From an uncultured delta proteobacterium (GTDB taxonomy: Bacteria > Desulfobacterota > WTBG01 > CAIYCZ01 > CAIRTM01), in assembly GCA_903911225.1 (NCBI GenBank), contig CAIWCT010000009.1, forward strand, positions 1 to 42,717: a stretch of 42,717 bases of DNA, in the 5' to 3' direction. The translations under genes and the position numbers were made by a program. Under the pieces are notes generated by a model. The model was not told where the DNA came from. It saw only the letters and a list, made by a program, of their open reading frames with translations, and made no database searches. Below, piece by piece: positions 1-8,874 of this stretch. Positions within the stretch are counted from its first letter, which is position 1. Each line of letters opens with the position of its first letter.

Positions 1-1
1 G

Positions 2-568
2 ACCGAGTACACGCCCCTTGCCTTTGCAGAAGAAGAGGTAAAGAGCATCGGGAAGCTGTTTAATGATAAAGAGGTGTATGCAGAAGAGAAAGCTACTGAA
101 TCGACGGTAAAGGACAAGGCAAAGCAGGCCGGTATCCTTCATTTTGCCTGCCACGGAGAGTTTAACGACATGCAGCCCCTGCAGTCAGGGCTCATCCTGG
201 CAAAAGACGGCGCCAATGACGGGTACCTGCAGGTGCATGAGATCTTTTCGCTGAACCTTGAAAAGGCAAACATTGTGGCATTAAGCGCCTGCGAAACCGC
301 GCTGTCGCGGATACAGGGCGGAGACGACCTGGTAGGATTATCAAGAGGATTTATTTATGCCGGCACCCCGAGCCTTCTTGCCAGTCTGTGGCAGGTGGAT
401 GACCGTGCAACAGGAGAGCTTATGGAGAAGTTCTACGACAACTGGCAGAACAAGAAGATGGCAAAACCCGAAGCCCTGCGACAGGCGCAGCTTTCAATAA
501 AAAGTAAGCCCGAATATAGCCACCCGTTCTACTGGGCAGCCTTCGAGATGATCGGGGATTGGCAGTAG
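2..568 (+). CDS. CHAT-domain protein (caspase-like fold), 5' end outside window
   Basis: The reading frame is open from base 2 (TEYTPLAFAEEEVKSIGKLF...). CHAT hallmarks are present: HFACHGEFN, LSACETALS, LVGLSRGFIYAGTPSLLASLWQVDD, HPFYWAAFEMIGDW. Confidence 0.9.
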   Translation, partial: TEYTPLAFAEEEVKSIGKLFNDKEVYAEEKATESTVKDKAKQAGILHFACHGEFNDMQPLQSGLILAKDGANDGYLQVHEIFSLNLEKANIVALSACETALSRIQGGDDLVGLSRGFIYAGTPSLLASLWQVDDRATGELMEKFYDNWQNKKMAKPEALRQAQLSIKSKPEYSHPFYWAAFEMIGDWQ

Positions 569-718
569 GGTGATTCAAGGTTCCAGATTCAAGATTGGTG
601 GTTTGTATTTCGTTGTTTATGATTCGAATGTAGGGCATAAATAAAGCCACGCCCTGCGAAATAATACAACAGTGTTGTAGCCACGCATTTATGACAGTAA
701 AAAAAACCCGTAAAGGAA

Positions 719-2005
719 GTGATGCTTATGCCCAATGACGTATTCATAAGCTACTCGTCAAAAGACAAAGATGCCGCCACTGTGGTCTGCTCGGCACTTG
801 AATCCCAGGGGATAAGCTGTTGGATGGCGCCACGCGATATTTTGCCTGGCAAAACCTGGGGCGGCGCGATTGTGGAAGGCATTGAGCAGAGCAGGATTTT
901 TCTTCTCATCTATACCGCGCAGTCTAATGCCTCACAGCAGGTGCTGCGGGAAGTGGATCGGGCGGTTAATAAAAATATCATAGTACTTCCCTTCAGGCTT
1001 GAAAATGTGCCGCTCACAAGCGATCTGGAATATTTTTTAAGCTCCTGCCACTGGATGGATGCATTGCAGTCACCACTTGAAAAACATCTTGATGGGCTTG
1101 CCGCAGCCGTGAACCGCCTTCTCGGTAAAGATGTTCCGCAGCGCCCTGCGCCTGTTGCAGCCGGAAAGGCAAAGCCGAAATGGCTGGCGGCAGGCATTGT
1201 TGCCGCTCTTTGCGCGATTTGCATAGCGGGAGTTTTTCTATTTACGAATAAAGATACGACTGCTCCGCCACCAGTGCTGGTGACCGCAACCGTGGCCAGC
1301 GATGACAGAGCGAAGCAGAAGCCCACGGTCGATGATCTGGCATTTCAGGAGGCGGTCAACGCGTATACTGCCGAGGCCTTGAACGCATATATTACCACCT
1401 ATCCGCAGGGCCGCCATGTCGTCGCCGCGCGGCAGCATCTGCAAAAACTTCAGCTGCCTCTGAAGCAGGATCTTGAGTTTGACTACAGCTTTGTAGCCCT
1501 ACGAAAAACACCGGGCAAGGGGGTTGAAAAAATATCTGTAACCGACGGCGCCGAGCTGCATTCGGGCGACCAGTTTTACCTGAGCTTTCAGGCGAGCACG
1601 GCCTGCTATGCCTATATTATCAATGAGGACTCGCGAGGTGCTATGAACATTCTCTTTCCAAACCAGCTTGCCGGAGATAACCGCATCGAGCCGGGTGTGT
1701 CGTATAAAATTCCGACCGGCGGGCCGGAAATGATGTTTGAACTGGATGATATGCCGGGAACCGAAACCATGTATATAGTCGCATCACGGGAACCTCAGCC
1801 CGAGGTGCAGCGGCTTCTTGCTGCGATTACCAAACCTGCCGGCGCTGACAGCGCCCAGGCTGTCGCCTTTCTTCGAGAAAAGCTGCAACAGCTGGGGGCT
1901 GGCACAAAAAATCAGGTGTCAGGTGCGGCTGTAACAGCCGGTCCGGCTGAAAAACTGACTGGAAGCGGTATCGTTGTCCGGAAGGTTACGTTTCAGCACA
2001 GGTAG
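719..2005 (+). CDS. TIR-domain protein with a transmembrane helix and a DUF4384-like C-terminal domain
   Basis: N-terminus DVFISYSSKDKDAATVVCSALESQGISCWMAPRDILPG is TIR-like. A hydrophobic segment WLAAGIVAALCAICIAGVFLF follows. The C-terminus (GDQFYLSFQASTACYAYIINEDSRGAMNILFPN) resembles DUF4384. Confidence 0.85.
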   Translation: MMLMPNDVFISYSSKDKDAATVVCSALESQGISCWMAPRDILPGKTWGGAIVEGIEQSRIFLLIYTAQSNASQQVLREVDRAVNKNIIVLPFRLENVPLTSDLEYFLSSCHWMDALQSPLEKHLDGLAAAVNRLLGKDVPQRPAPVAAGKAKPKWLAAGIVAALCAICIAGVFLFTNKDTTAPPPVLVTATVASDDRAKQKPTVDDLAFQEAVNAYTAEALNAYITTYPQGRHVVAARQHLQKLQLPLKQDLEFDYSFVALRKTPGKGVEKISVTDGAELHSGDQFYLSFQASTACYAYIINEDSRGAMNILFPNQLAGDNRIEPGVSYKIPTGGPEMMFELDDMPGTETMYIVASREPQPEVQRLLAAITKPAGADSAQAVAFLREKLQQLGAGTKNQVSGAAVTAGPAEKLTGSGIVVRKVTFQHR

Positions 2006-2233
2006 CCTAAATATCCTCCAGGGCGTTGCGCCGGGCCAATGCAGATATGATCCCTTTATCTGTATCTTATCACTGCGGCAAACCATTTCTGAAAAATCAA
2101 AAAAATCCCGACTCCTTGTGGTAGTGGATTTTTGCATAATCCCCCCATAATCCGCCGTGGGGACCCTACCTGTTGAGCATGCTCTGCTTTATTAAGAAAT
2201 TTTCCCCTCTATCCACATAGGCCATCCGTAAAG

Positions 2234-3769
2234 TTATGACCTGAACTGCCGATCCAGGCTGCGATACTGCACGGCTTCGGAGATGTGTTCGGCGCGGATG
2301 TTTTCTGAAGCCTCAAGGTCGGCGATGGTGCGTGCGACTTTCAGGATGCGGCTGTAGGCTCGTGCTGAAAGCCCTAATTTGTCTATGGCGCGCTCTAGTA
2401 AGGCGTGGCTTTTTTCATCAACCTGGCACCACGAGCGTAAATGGCGCGAGGCCATCTGAGCATTGCAGTATATTTTGGTGCGGGTAAAGCGCTGCTGCTG
2501 CAGTGCGCGGGCGCGGTTGACGCGCTCCTGTATAACGGCAGAGGATTCTGAAGGGGAGGAGTCGGCAAGCTCCTTATAGCTGAGCGACGGCACTTCAATC
2601 TGCAGGTCGATGCGGTCCAGAAGCGGCCCGGAAATCTTTGACATATAGCGCTGCACCTGCAGGGGAGAACAGGTGCAGTCATGCTTTGAATCTCCATAAT
2701 AGCCGCACGGGCAGGGGTTCATGGCTGCAACCAGCATGAAGCGGGACGGGAAGGTGATGGAGGTCAGCGCTCTTGAAATGGTCACCTTTCCGTCTTCCAA
2801 AGGCTGACGCATGACCTCAAGGGCGTTTTTTTTGAACTCCGTGAGTTCATCGAGAAACAGCACGCCGTTGTGCGATAAGCTCACTTCGCCGGGTCGTGGG
2901 CTTGCACCTCCGCCGATGAGCCCGGCATCCGATATTGTATGATGGGGCGAGCGGAATGGCCGGTTAACCACCAGCGGCGCTCCTGGTTCGATGGTGCCTG
3001 CTACGCTGTGAATTTTGGTGGTCTCGATGGCCTCTTCAAAGGAGAGGCGCGGCAGTATGGTGGGGATGCGTTTTGCAAGCATGGTTTTGCCCGAGCCCGG
3101 CGGGCCGACCATCATAAGATTATGCCCGCCGGCGGCAGCCACCTCTATAGCCCTCTTTGCATGCTCCTGCCCTTTAACATCGGAAAAATCAATCGTTGAG
3201 TCAAGGCTTGACTGAAATATTTCCTCAAGGTTGGTTTTTGTCGGGGCGATCTGTACGTTTCCCGACATAAACTCAACAACCTGCGAAAGGGTTTCAACCC
3301 CGATAACCTCAACACCATCGACAAGCGCTGCTTCCCGGGCATTTTCGCTTGGCACGATCATGCCCAACATGCCCAGCTCCCGGCAGGCAACTGCCACCGG
3401 CAGCACGCCTCGAATGGGCTTTACCCTGCCATCTAGCGAAAGCTCGCCGAGTAAAATATATTTTTTCGACATTTCGCCGTCGTTTAAGGAGTCTCCGGCG
3501 GCAAGAATGCCGATGGCAATAGGCAGGTCAAATGAGGAGCCTTCTTTTTTGATGTCCGCAGGGGCAAGGTTTACGGTGATGCGGGTGACGGGGAAGTTGT
3601 AGCCCATGTTTTTGATTGCTGATTTTACCCGGTCTTTGCTTTCCTTAACTGCTCCGTCAGGGAGTCCGACGGTTGCAAAGTATGGCAGTCCCGGCTGAAT
3701 GTCGACCTCAACCTCTACCCTGTAGGCGTCAATACCAAATAATGCACTACTGAAAGTTTTTGCAAGCAT
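2234..3769 (-). CDS. comM: YifB/ComM family Mg-chelatase-like AAA+ ATPase
   Basis: Full-length 511 aa. [73 protein letters not shown] and [11 protein letters not shown] are characteristic. Confidence 0.95.
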   Translation of the reverse strand: MLAKTFSSALFGIDAYRVEVEVDIQPGLPYFATVGLPDGAVKESKDRVKSAIKNMGYNFPVTRITVNLAPADIKKEGSSFDLPIAIGILAAGDSLNDGEMSKKYILLGELSLDGRVKPIRGVLPVAVACRELGMLGMIVPSENAREAALVDGVEVIGVETLSQVVEFMSGNVQIAPTKTNLEEIFQSSLDSTIDFSDVKGQEHAKRAIEVAAAGGHNLMMVGPPGSGKTMLAKRIPTILPRLSFEEAIETTKIHSVAGTIEPGAPLVVNRPFRSPHHTISDAGLIGGGASPRPGEVSLSHNGVLFLDELTEFKKNALEVMRQPLEDGKVTISRALTSITFPSRFMLVAAMNPCPCGYYGDSKHDCTCSPLQVQRYMSKISGPLLDRIDLQIEVPSLSYKELADSSPSESSAVIQERVNRARALQQQRFTRTKIYCNAQMASRHLRSWCQVDEKSHALLERAIDKLGLSARAYSRILKVARTIADLEASENIRAEHISEAVQYRSLDRQFRS

Positions 3770-4117
3770 ATTAAAAGCTCATGTATATTTTTAATATTAC
3801 TAAATTAATAAATACATAAACAAATAATCGCTATAATGTCAAAGGCAAATGGATACTATCTGTGTTTTAGTGATATTTACGAATAAGGTGGAGGGCAACT
3901 GACATGCCTGTGAATTAAGAAAGGCGAAATGAAATCTTCTATAAACAACCTCATTCCTGCCCATTCCGATCCGCTGGGGCGGACCGGAATGAAACGATGG
4001 TTGTATCTGGTCTTATAACATCTTGTTCACAAGTATAGAGCAACAGCAGTGCATGTGAGTGAATAAGGGCGAAATGAAATTTTCCGTCAAAAAAACTACT
4101 CCGGTTATTCCGGGTGA

Positions 4118-6931
4118 TTATGCCGCGGGCTTTGCCTTCTGACGCTTAAGGCCCGCATCCACTGCTGCGGCCATGGCAGCCTCATCAAGCCCGCCGCCGA
4201 GAAAGGCGTTTACCTGCCGGGCCGCTTCGGCAGGACTGCCTACGCACAGATCATAGTTTAGATACAGCACATGCATATGGCTGCGCGCCATATGGATTTT
4301 TGCAATTTCCACCTGCTTGCGAAATGCCTCCTTGAGGCGCTCGTCGGTAAGCTTAGCCCCTGTGCCGCTCTGCCGCTCTATCATGACGCGCTGCGAGCGG
4401 ACCACCTCGTCAAGATTGCGGTCTATGAATATGATGCGATAGGGAAGCCCGGCGGGCAGAAATTTCAGAAGCTGCGAAACGATCTTAATGCAGGAGCCTT
4501 TAGCCTCACCAAGCCAGGCATTGTCCCGGGCAAGGGCCTTTACCTTTTCATGTTCATAATAGCCTTTGGGATTGTCCTCATCAGCGGTTCTTTCACCATC
4601 GGAAAAAGGCGCAAGCCCGCCTGCGGCAAGCATTTGCATGAGCATGGAGGTGCCTGAGCGCGGCAGGCCGGACACGATGGTTACAATTTCCCTGCGGTCG
4701 ACAGGGGCTTCAACCGGCGCTGAAATTTCTGCTTCTGCTCCCTGTTTTTGCGGTGCAGCGCCGCCTGCACCCGGATGCGGCTGCAGGTCTGCTGCCGCAG
4801 GCTGCTTTCTGTTTCGTATGCGCTGCACAGCCTCGGTGGCCAGGTGGCGGCACTCGGCAGCCTTCTCAGGGTCTTTCAAACCGCGGCGGTAGATGAAGGC
4901 CATGCGCCGGTAGGCTGCCGGAAAATTCGGGTTCTGCTGCACGGCAACCTGCAGTGCCTTGATGGCTTCTTCAAACCTGCCCAACCGGTGCAGCGCCGCG
5001 GCAAGCAAAAAGTGACTCACCGGGCTGTGATAGTTGAGCCCGATGGATTCAAGGGCTTCGTCCACGGCCTCGAAATTGCTCTTTAACCCGAGCAGGCTGC
5101 GGCAGCGCCCAAGATGCGACGGAGCATGATCGGGGTCAAGCTCAAGGGCCTTGCCGAAATTTTCATTAGCGTCAAAATACCGCCGCTGCCGCAGGTACAC
5201 CTCACCGATTTGGGCATACAGGCCAGGCTGGCCTGTATCTGCTCTGGCTGCATTGAGCAGATGTTCAAGTGATTCTTTCAGCCTGCCCTCGCCAAACAGA
5301 AGGCGGCCCATCAGGTATTCCATGGCATACGGGTTCTGCGAGACTGCTGTCTGCAGTTTCTGTATCTCCTCTTTTTCCTGTTCGGTCATATCTTCAAATG
5401 TTTTGTCTCCGAGCTTCTCGCGCAGCTCTTTCAACTTCGGCAGGGCCTCGCCGGCGTTTTTCTGCTTGCGCGATAATAGATCCTCCAGCACGCGCCGGGC
5501 TTCGGGCGTTCTGTCAAGGGCCTGCAGACAGCTTACCAGATGTATGCCGAAGCGGTACTCATTGGGCCATTTTTCAAGCAGTTCCTCGAGCAGCGCCGCA
5601 GCTTCGCCGTGACGGGAGGCGTCCATATAGGCGCGCGCCAGATTGTAGTTGAGCTCGCGCACGCACTGGTCGATGGCCTGCTGTTTGTTTTCAGGCGGCT
5701 TTTCAATATACCCGAGCGCCACGAGCTGCTGTATGGCTTCCTGCGCTTCCACCGGGTCAATGCGCTTTGTCGGATCATGCATGCCATCAGTGCCCGTGAC
5801 CGCGTCCCAGCTGGGTATGGCCGACACTGTGGGCGGGTTTTCAAATGCCTGCACAAGGGGCTTGCCATCCATGTCTTCTCCGACCGGCAACCCCAGCAGC
5901 GTGAGCACCGTAGGGCAGATATCAAGCAGCGACGCCCCATGAATAAGCTCGTCTTTTTTTATCCCCGGCCCGGCCATGACGAAAATGCCGTAGGGCCGGT
6001 GCTGAGCAGCAGGGCCAGCCGGCTCATGCGGGATATGACGCGGCCGCAAATGGTCTGAATGAAAACCGTGATCGGAAACGATGATAATGGTCGTATCCTT
6101 GCCCGCCTCTTCCAGCAGAGCCCCCAGTATGATATCGTGCAGGATATAGCCGCTTTCAACCACATGAGAATAAATCTCAAAATCCTTTTCATCAACCCAG
6201 GGCTGCCTGGGCGGATTATAGCGCATGAAGGCATGGCCGAAGTGATCGATGCCGTCGAAATAGACCCCCGTAAACCGCCAGGGCTCATGATGCATAATGG
6301 CAAGGGCTGCATTGCGTATGGAGAGGGTTTCGCAAATGATTTTTGCAAGCGTCTCCAGCCGGTGATCCTTCTCCTGATCAATCCCGCTGATGTCCGGAAC
6401 AAAAGGCTGGATATGCCCGCCGTCAAGCTGCTGCGGATGCACGCGCAGGCGCGCAAGGTTATCGGTTATGCGCACCGGGTGCACAGCGCCGCGCATCACG
6501 GGCCAGGGCTCATCGATTTTGCCCGCTATACGCTGGTAGTGGTTTGAAACCATAACGCCGTTGATAGGCTCTGCGGGATGCGACGGCCACCAGCCGATGA
6601 CATTGCAGGGCATGCTGTTCTGCGACAGGATATTCCACAGGGCCTTGGTCGTGCGCGACAAATTGGTCACAGGACGCACGCCCTGCCCATCGGGGTCGGG
6701 CTCGGTAAAACCGTGAATGCCGTGATTAAAAGGCCGTTTGCCCGTGGCAATCGATGTCCAGAGCATGGGGGACAGCTCTGGGTAGAGCGTGCTGAGATTG
6801 CCCATGACGCCCCGCTCTACCAGCTGCTCCAGATTGGGCATTTTCCCGGCATCCATCAGCGGATTGATTATCTTCCAGTCTGCCGCGTCCCAGCCGATAA
6901 GCAGTATTTTTTTGTCAGTGCGGTTAGTCAT
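4118..6931 (-). CDS. Type I phosphodiesterase/alkaline phosphatase superfamily domain + TPR repeats + C-terminal sulfotransferase-like domain
   Basis: N-term KILLIGWDAADWKIINPLMDAGKMPNLEQLVERGVMG and IIIVSDHGFHSDH; middle TPR repeats (YAQIGEVYLRQRRYFDANENFGKALELDPDHA); C-term PAPS-binding-like loop VSGLPRSGTSMLMQMLAAGGL. Confidence 0.85.
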   Translation of the reverse strand: MTNRTDKKILLIGWDAADWKIINPLMDAGKMPNLEQLVERGVMGNLSTLYPELSPMLWTSIATGKRPFNHGIHGFTEPDPDGQGVRPVTNLSRTTKALWNILSQNSMPCNVIGWWPSHPAEPINGVMVSNHYQRIAGKIDEPWPVMRGAVHPVRITDNLARLRVHPQQLDGGHIQPFVPDISGIDQEKDHRLETLAKIICETLSIRNAALAIMHHEPWRFTGVYFDGIDHFGHAFMRYNPPRQPWVDEKDFEIYSHVVESGYILHDIILGALLEEAGKDTTIIIVSDHGFHSDHLRPRHIPHEPAGPAAQHRPYGIFVMAGPGIKKDELIHGASLLDICPTVLTLLGLPVGEDMDGKPLVQAFENPPTVSAIPSWDAVTGTDGMHDPTKRIDPVEAQEAIQQLVALGYIEKPPENKQQAIDQCVRELNYNLARAYMDASRHGEAAALLEELLEKWPNEYRFGIHLVSCLQALDRTPEARRVLEDLLSRKQKNAGEALPKLKELREKLGDKTFEDMTEQEKEEIQKLQTAVSQNPYAMEYLMGRLLFGEGRLKESLEHLLNAARADTGQPGLYAQIGEVYLRQRRYFDANENFGKALELDPDHAPSHLGRCRSLLGLKSNFEAVDEALESIGLNYHSPVSHFLLAAALHRLGRFEEAIKALQVAVQQNPNFPAAYRRMAFIYRRGLKDPEKAAECRHLATEAVQRIRNRKQPAAADLQPHPGAGGAAPQKQGAEAEISAPVEAPVDRREIVTIVSGLPRSGTSMLMQMLAAGGLAPFSDGERTADEDNPKGYYEHEKVKALARDNAWLGEAKGSCIKIVSQLLKFLPAGLPYRIIFIDRNLDEVVRSQRVMIERQSGTGAKLTDERLKEAFRKQVEIAKIHMARSHMHVLYLNYDLCVGSPAEAARQVNAFLGGGLDEAAMAAAVDAGLKRQKAKPAA

Positions 6932-7273
6932 TGTGCAGCATCCATCCCGTGATTATTGTCTTCTCCGGCCCGAGGCGGAGCGCCCCTGTTGTTTAGGCCC
7001 AATTGGGTGATGCCGCAAATATTAATACATTGCCGCATATAAGAAAAGCACTAAATACCCATTAAAGAAACGGATGCAAGATGGCGGCTTGGCGCATCAA
7101 AAACTTTGGTAGCAGCTTAGAGGTTCGTTATTGCTGTAGAGATAATTCGTGAACGGTCTCGACGAACAATTGCAGAGATTTTGCACATTCAAATGACAGA
7201 CTGGCTACAGTACTTAAAAGGGCTCTGGAAAGAAATAAAGGGCGGTATCGCTGCGGCGTGGCATCCTTCAAAA

Positions 7274-7310
7274 AAAGCCTCCCGCAGGTTTTGCACCTGC
7301 GGGAGGCTTT
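7274..7310 (-). terminator. Rho-independent terminator for the MopE-like gene
   Basis: Perfect stem AAAGCCTCCCGCAGGT-TTTGC-ACCTGCGGGAGGCTTT, with a T tract on the minus strand. Confidence 0.85.
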
Positions 7311-7335
7311 AAGCTATTAGAAATAAAGAAGCTGC

Positions 7336-8688
7336 TTAGAAAGGCTTTACTTCAAGATCTCCGGCGCAGGTGCCCACTCGCACATCATAGCTGTCGCCAG
7401 CCTCCAGCGTCTTATTATTGATGACTACCAGCGCAATAATGATTCTTTTGGTCAAGCGTACCTGCAGTACCGTAGAGATGTTCTTGGTGCCCCAGTCAAT
7501 TTGGGTCGTCCTTGTGAATTCGGCGTCTGTATCGCCATTGATGAGAATGCCGTTAAGCGGGCACATCATGCTCATGAATTTGCTCAGTTTGCTGGGGAAA
7601 AAGTTCACTGTGCAGGTCGGGCAGTTTTCATACGTTTTATTGTCGGTATCGTCGCAGTCCGGGCCTTTGCAGCCGGGGCCAACGCCGTAGCCGTCGCCGT
7701 CATTATCGATGCAGGTGCAGTTGTCATGGGCTTTGGCGTTGGTATCGTCGCAGTCCGGACCCTTGCTGCAGTACAGGCCATAGCCGTCGCCGTCTTTATC
7801 GATGCAATCGGGAAGCTGACCGGCGTAAATGGGTGTATCAGGCTTGTCCTGATAGGCCCAGTCGATAATGGTTCCTGTTAAAACAGTAGGCGTTGTGGCG
7901 TTGTCTTCATCAGTGCCCTGATACCGCACCCAGCCGTAATGCGTCGTGCCGTTCATGTCAAATTTTACACCCAGTAAACCAGCAGGCTGGTTGGCGAAAG
8001 TTCCGTAGACGCTGGCCGTAGCCCAGCCCGGGACATTAGCTTTGGGTCCGCGTCGGGGCGCCCCTGAGTTGGAGCTAACCGGGCCCGAACGAAACTCCCC
8101 ATAGCTGAGCGGGAAAGCAAAATTGTCGAAACTTTTTCCAAGAAACCCTAATTTTCCAGCAGAGGGTCTATTATTTTTTAAGCCATCCAACCAAAACCAC
8201 AAAGGGTTCTCATTGTTGGGTATGGGTGTTCCGGCAGCAAGATTAACATGTCCTTGGAAGCGGAAAGGGATGGTGTCGAGCTTTGGCCCTGGCGACGGAG
8301 CGTCAGTATTTTTATAGGAAAAGCTGTACATCCCGCCAATGGCGTTTTCGGGATGTTCGCCTAAAAGAATGAAATTTGCATCATTTCTTTGATACCAGCT
8401 GGAAAAACAACCCTGGCTATTGCATGTTAATCCATGCTGTGTGTACGAAGCACCAATAAAATTTTTAAACTCAAAATCAACGACACCGCCGCCGTCAAGG
8501 TCAAGTTCAATTGTTTTATTGTCGGTAAGTTTGTAATCCTTTACCCCGCTGTACACAACAGCAGCATTGGCTGGCTGGGCTGCAACAAGCGCACCGCCTG
8601 CCATGGCGCAGTATGCAAAAAGCTTTACATCACGGCTGCTGGCACTGGCTTTGCCCTGATTTTCCTTGTTAATTCGTTTTTTAGACAT
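7336..8688 (-). CDS. Secreted protein with MopE-like metal-binding (DxDGDGYG...GPDCDD) repeats and a C-terminal domain shared with two paralogs
   Basis: Start chosen at 8688 (MSKKRINKENQ) behind a strong AGGAGGAG RBS. Signal-like segment LFAYCAMAGGALVAAQPANA; repeats CIDKDGDGYGLYCSKGPDCDDTNAKAHDNC and CIDNDGDGYGVGPGCKGPDCDDTDNKTYENC. Confidence 0.75.
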   Translation of the reverse strand: MSKKRINKENQGKASASSRDVKLFAYCAMAGGALVAAQPANAAVVYSGVKDYKLTDNKTIELDLDGGGVVDFEFKNFIGASYTQHGLTCNSQGCFSSWYQRNDANFILLGEHPENAIGGMYSFSYKNTDAPSPGPKLDTIPFRFQGHVNLAAGTPIPNNENPLWFWLDGLKNNRPSAGKLGFLGKSFDNFAFPLSYGEFRSGPVSSNSGAPRRGPKANVPGWATASVYGTFANQPAGLLGVKFDMNGTTHYGWVRYQGTDEDNATTPTVLTGTIIDWAYQDKPDTPIYAGQLPDCIDKDGDGYGLYCSKGPDCDDTNAKAHDNCTCIDNDGDGYGVGPGCKGPDCDDTDNKTYENCPTCTVNFFPSKLSKFMSMMCPLNGILINGDTDAEFTRTTQIDWGTKNISTVLQVRLTKRIIIALVVINNKTLEAGDSYDVRVGTCAGDLEVKPF

Positions 8689-8855
8689 GAGTCCTCCTCC
8701 TTTTTTACGGTTTGGTGGAACTTTAATTTCTTTGATTATTACTTGTTTATAATAAATTGCAAGTTTTTTCAAGATAAAATTATTAGACTTTTTTCCCCTG
8801 ATGCACAGGGGGGTCGGCGGGGGCAAATTTTGCCTGCCGCTGTAGATTTAATTGT

Positions 8856-8871
8856 CCCCCCCCCCCCCCCC
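8856..8871. repeat. 16-bp poly-C homopolymer tract
   Basis: Uninterrupted run of C on the + strand, directly beside the O-antigen ligase-like gene stop codon. Confidence 0.95.
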
Positions 8872-8874
8872 GGG

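Noticed and set aside
630-657. GTAGGGCATAAATAAAGCCACGCCCTGC as another REP copy
   Set aside because: It has a GTAG head but a poor, short palindrome; mentioned only as a possible degenerate relative.
5151-6547. Long antisense ORFs opposite the phosphodiesterase-TPR-sulfotransferase gene (e.g. 5151-5612, 5540-6058, 6059-6547)
   Set aside because: They mirror the high-GC coding strand, have no recognisable domains and overlap a clear gene. Same reasoning applies to most shadow ORFs in the track.
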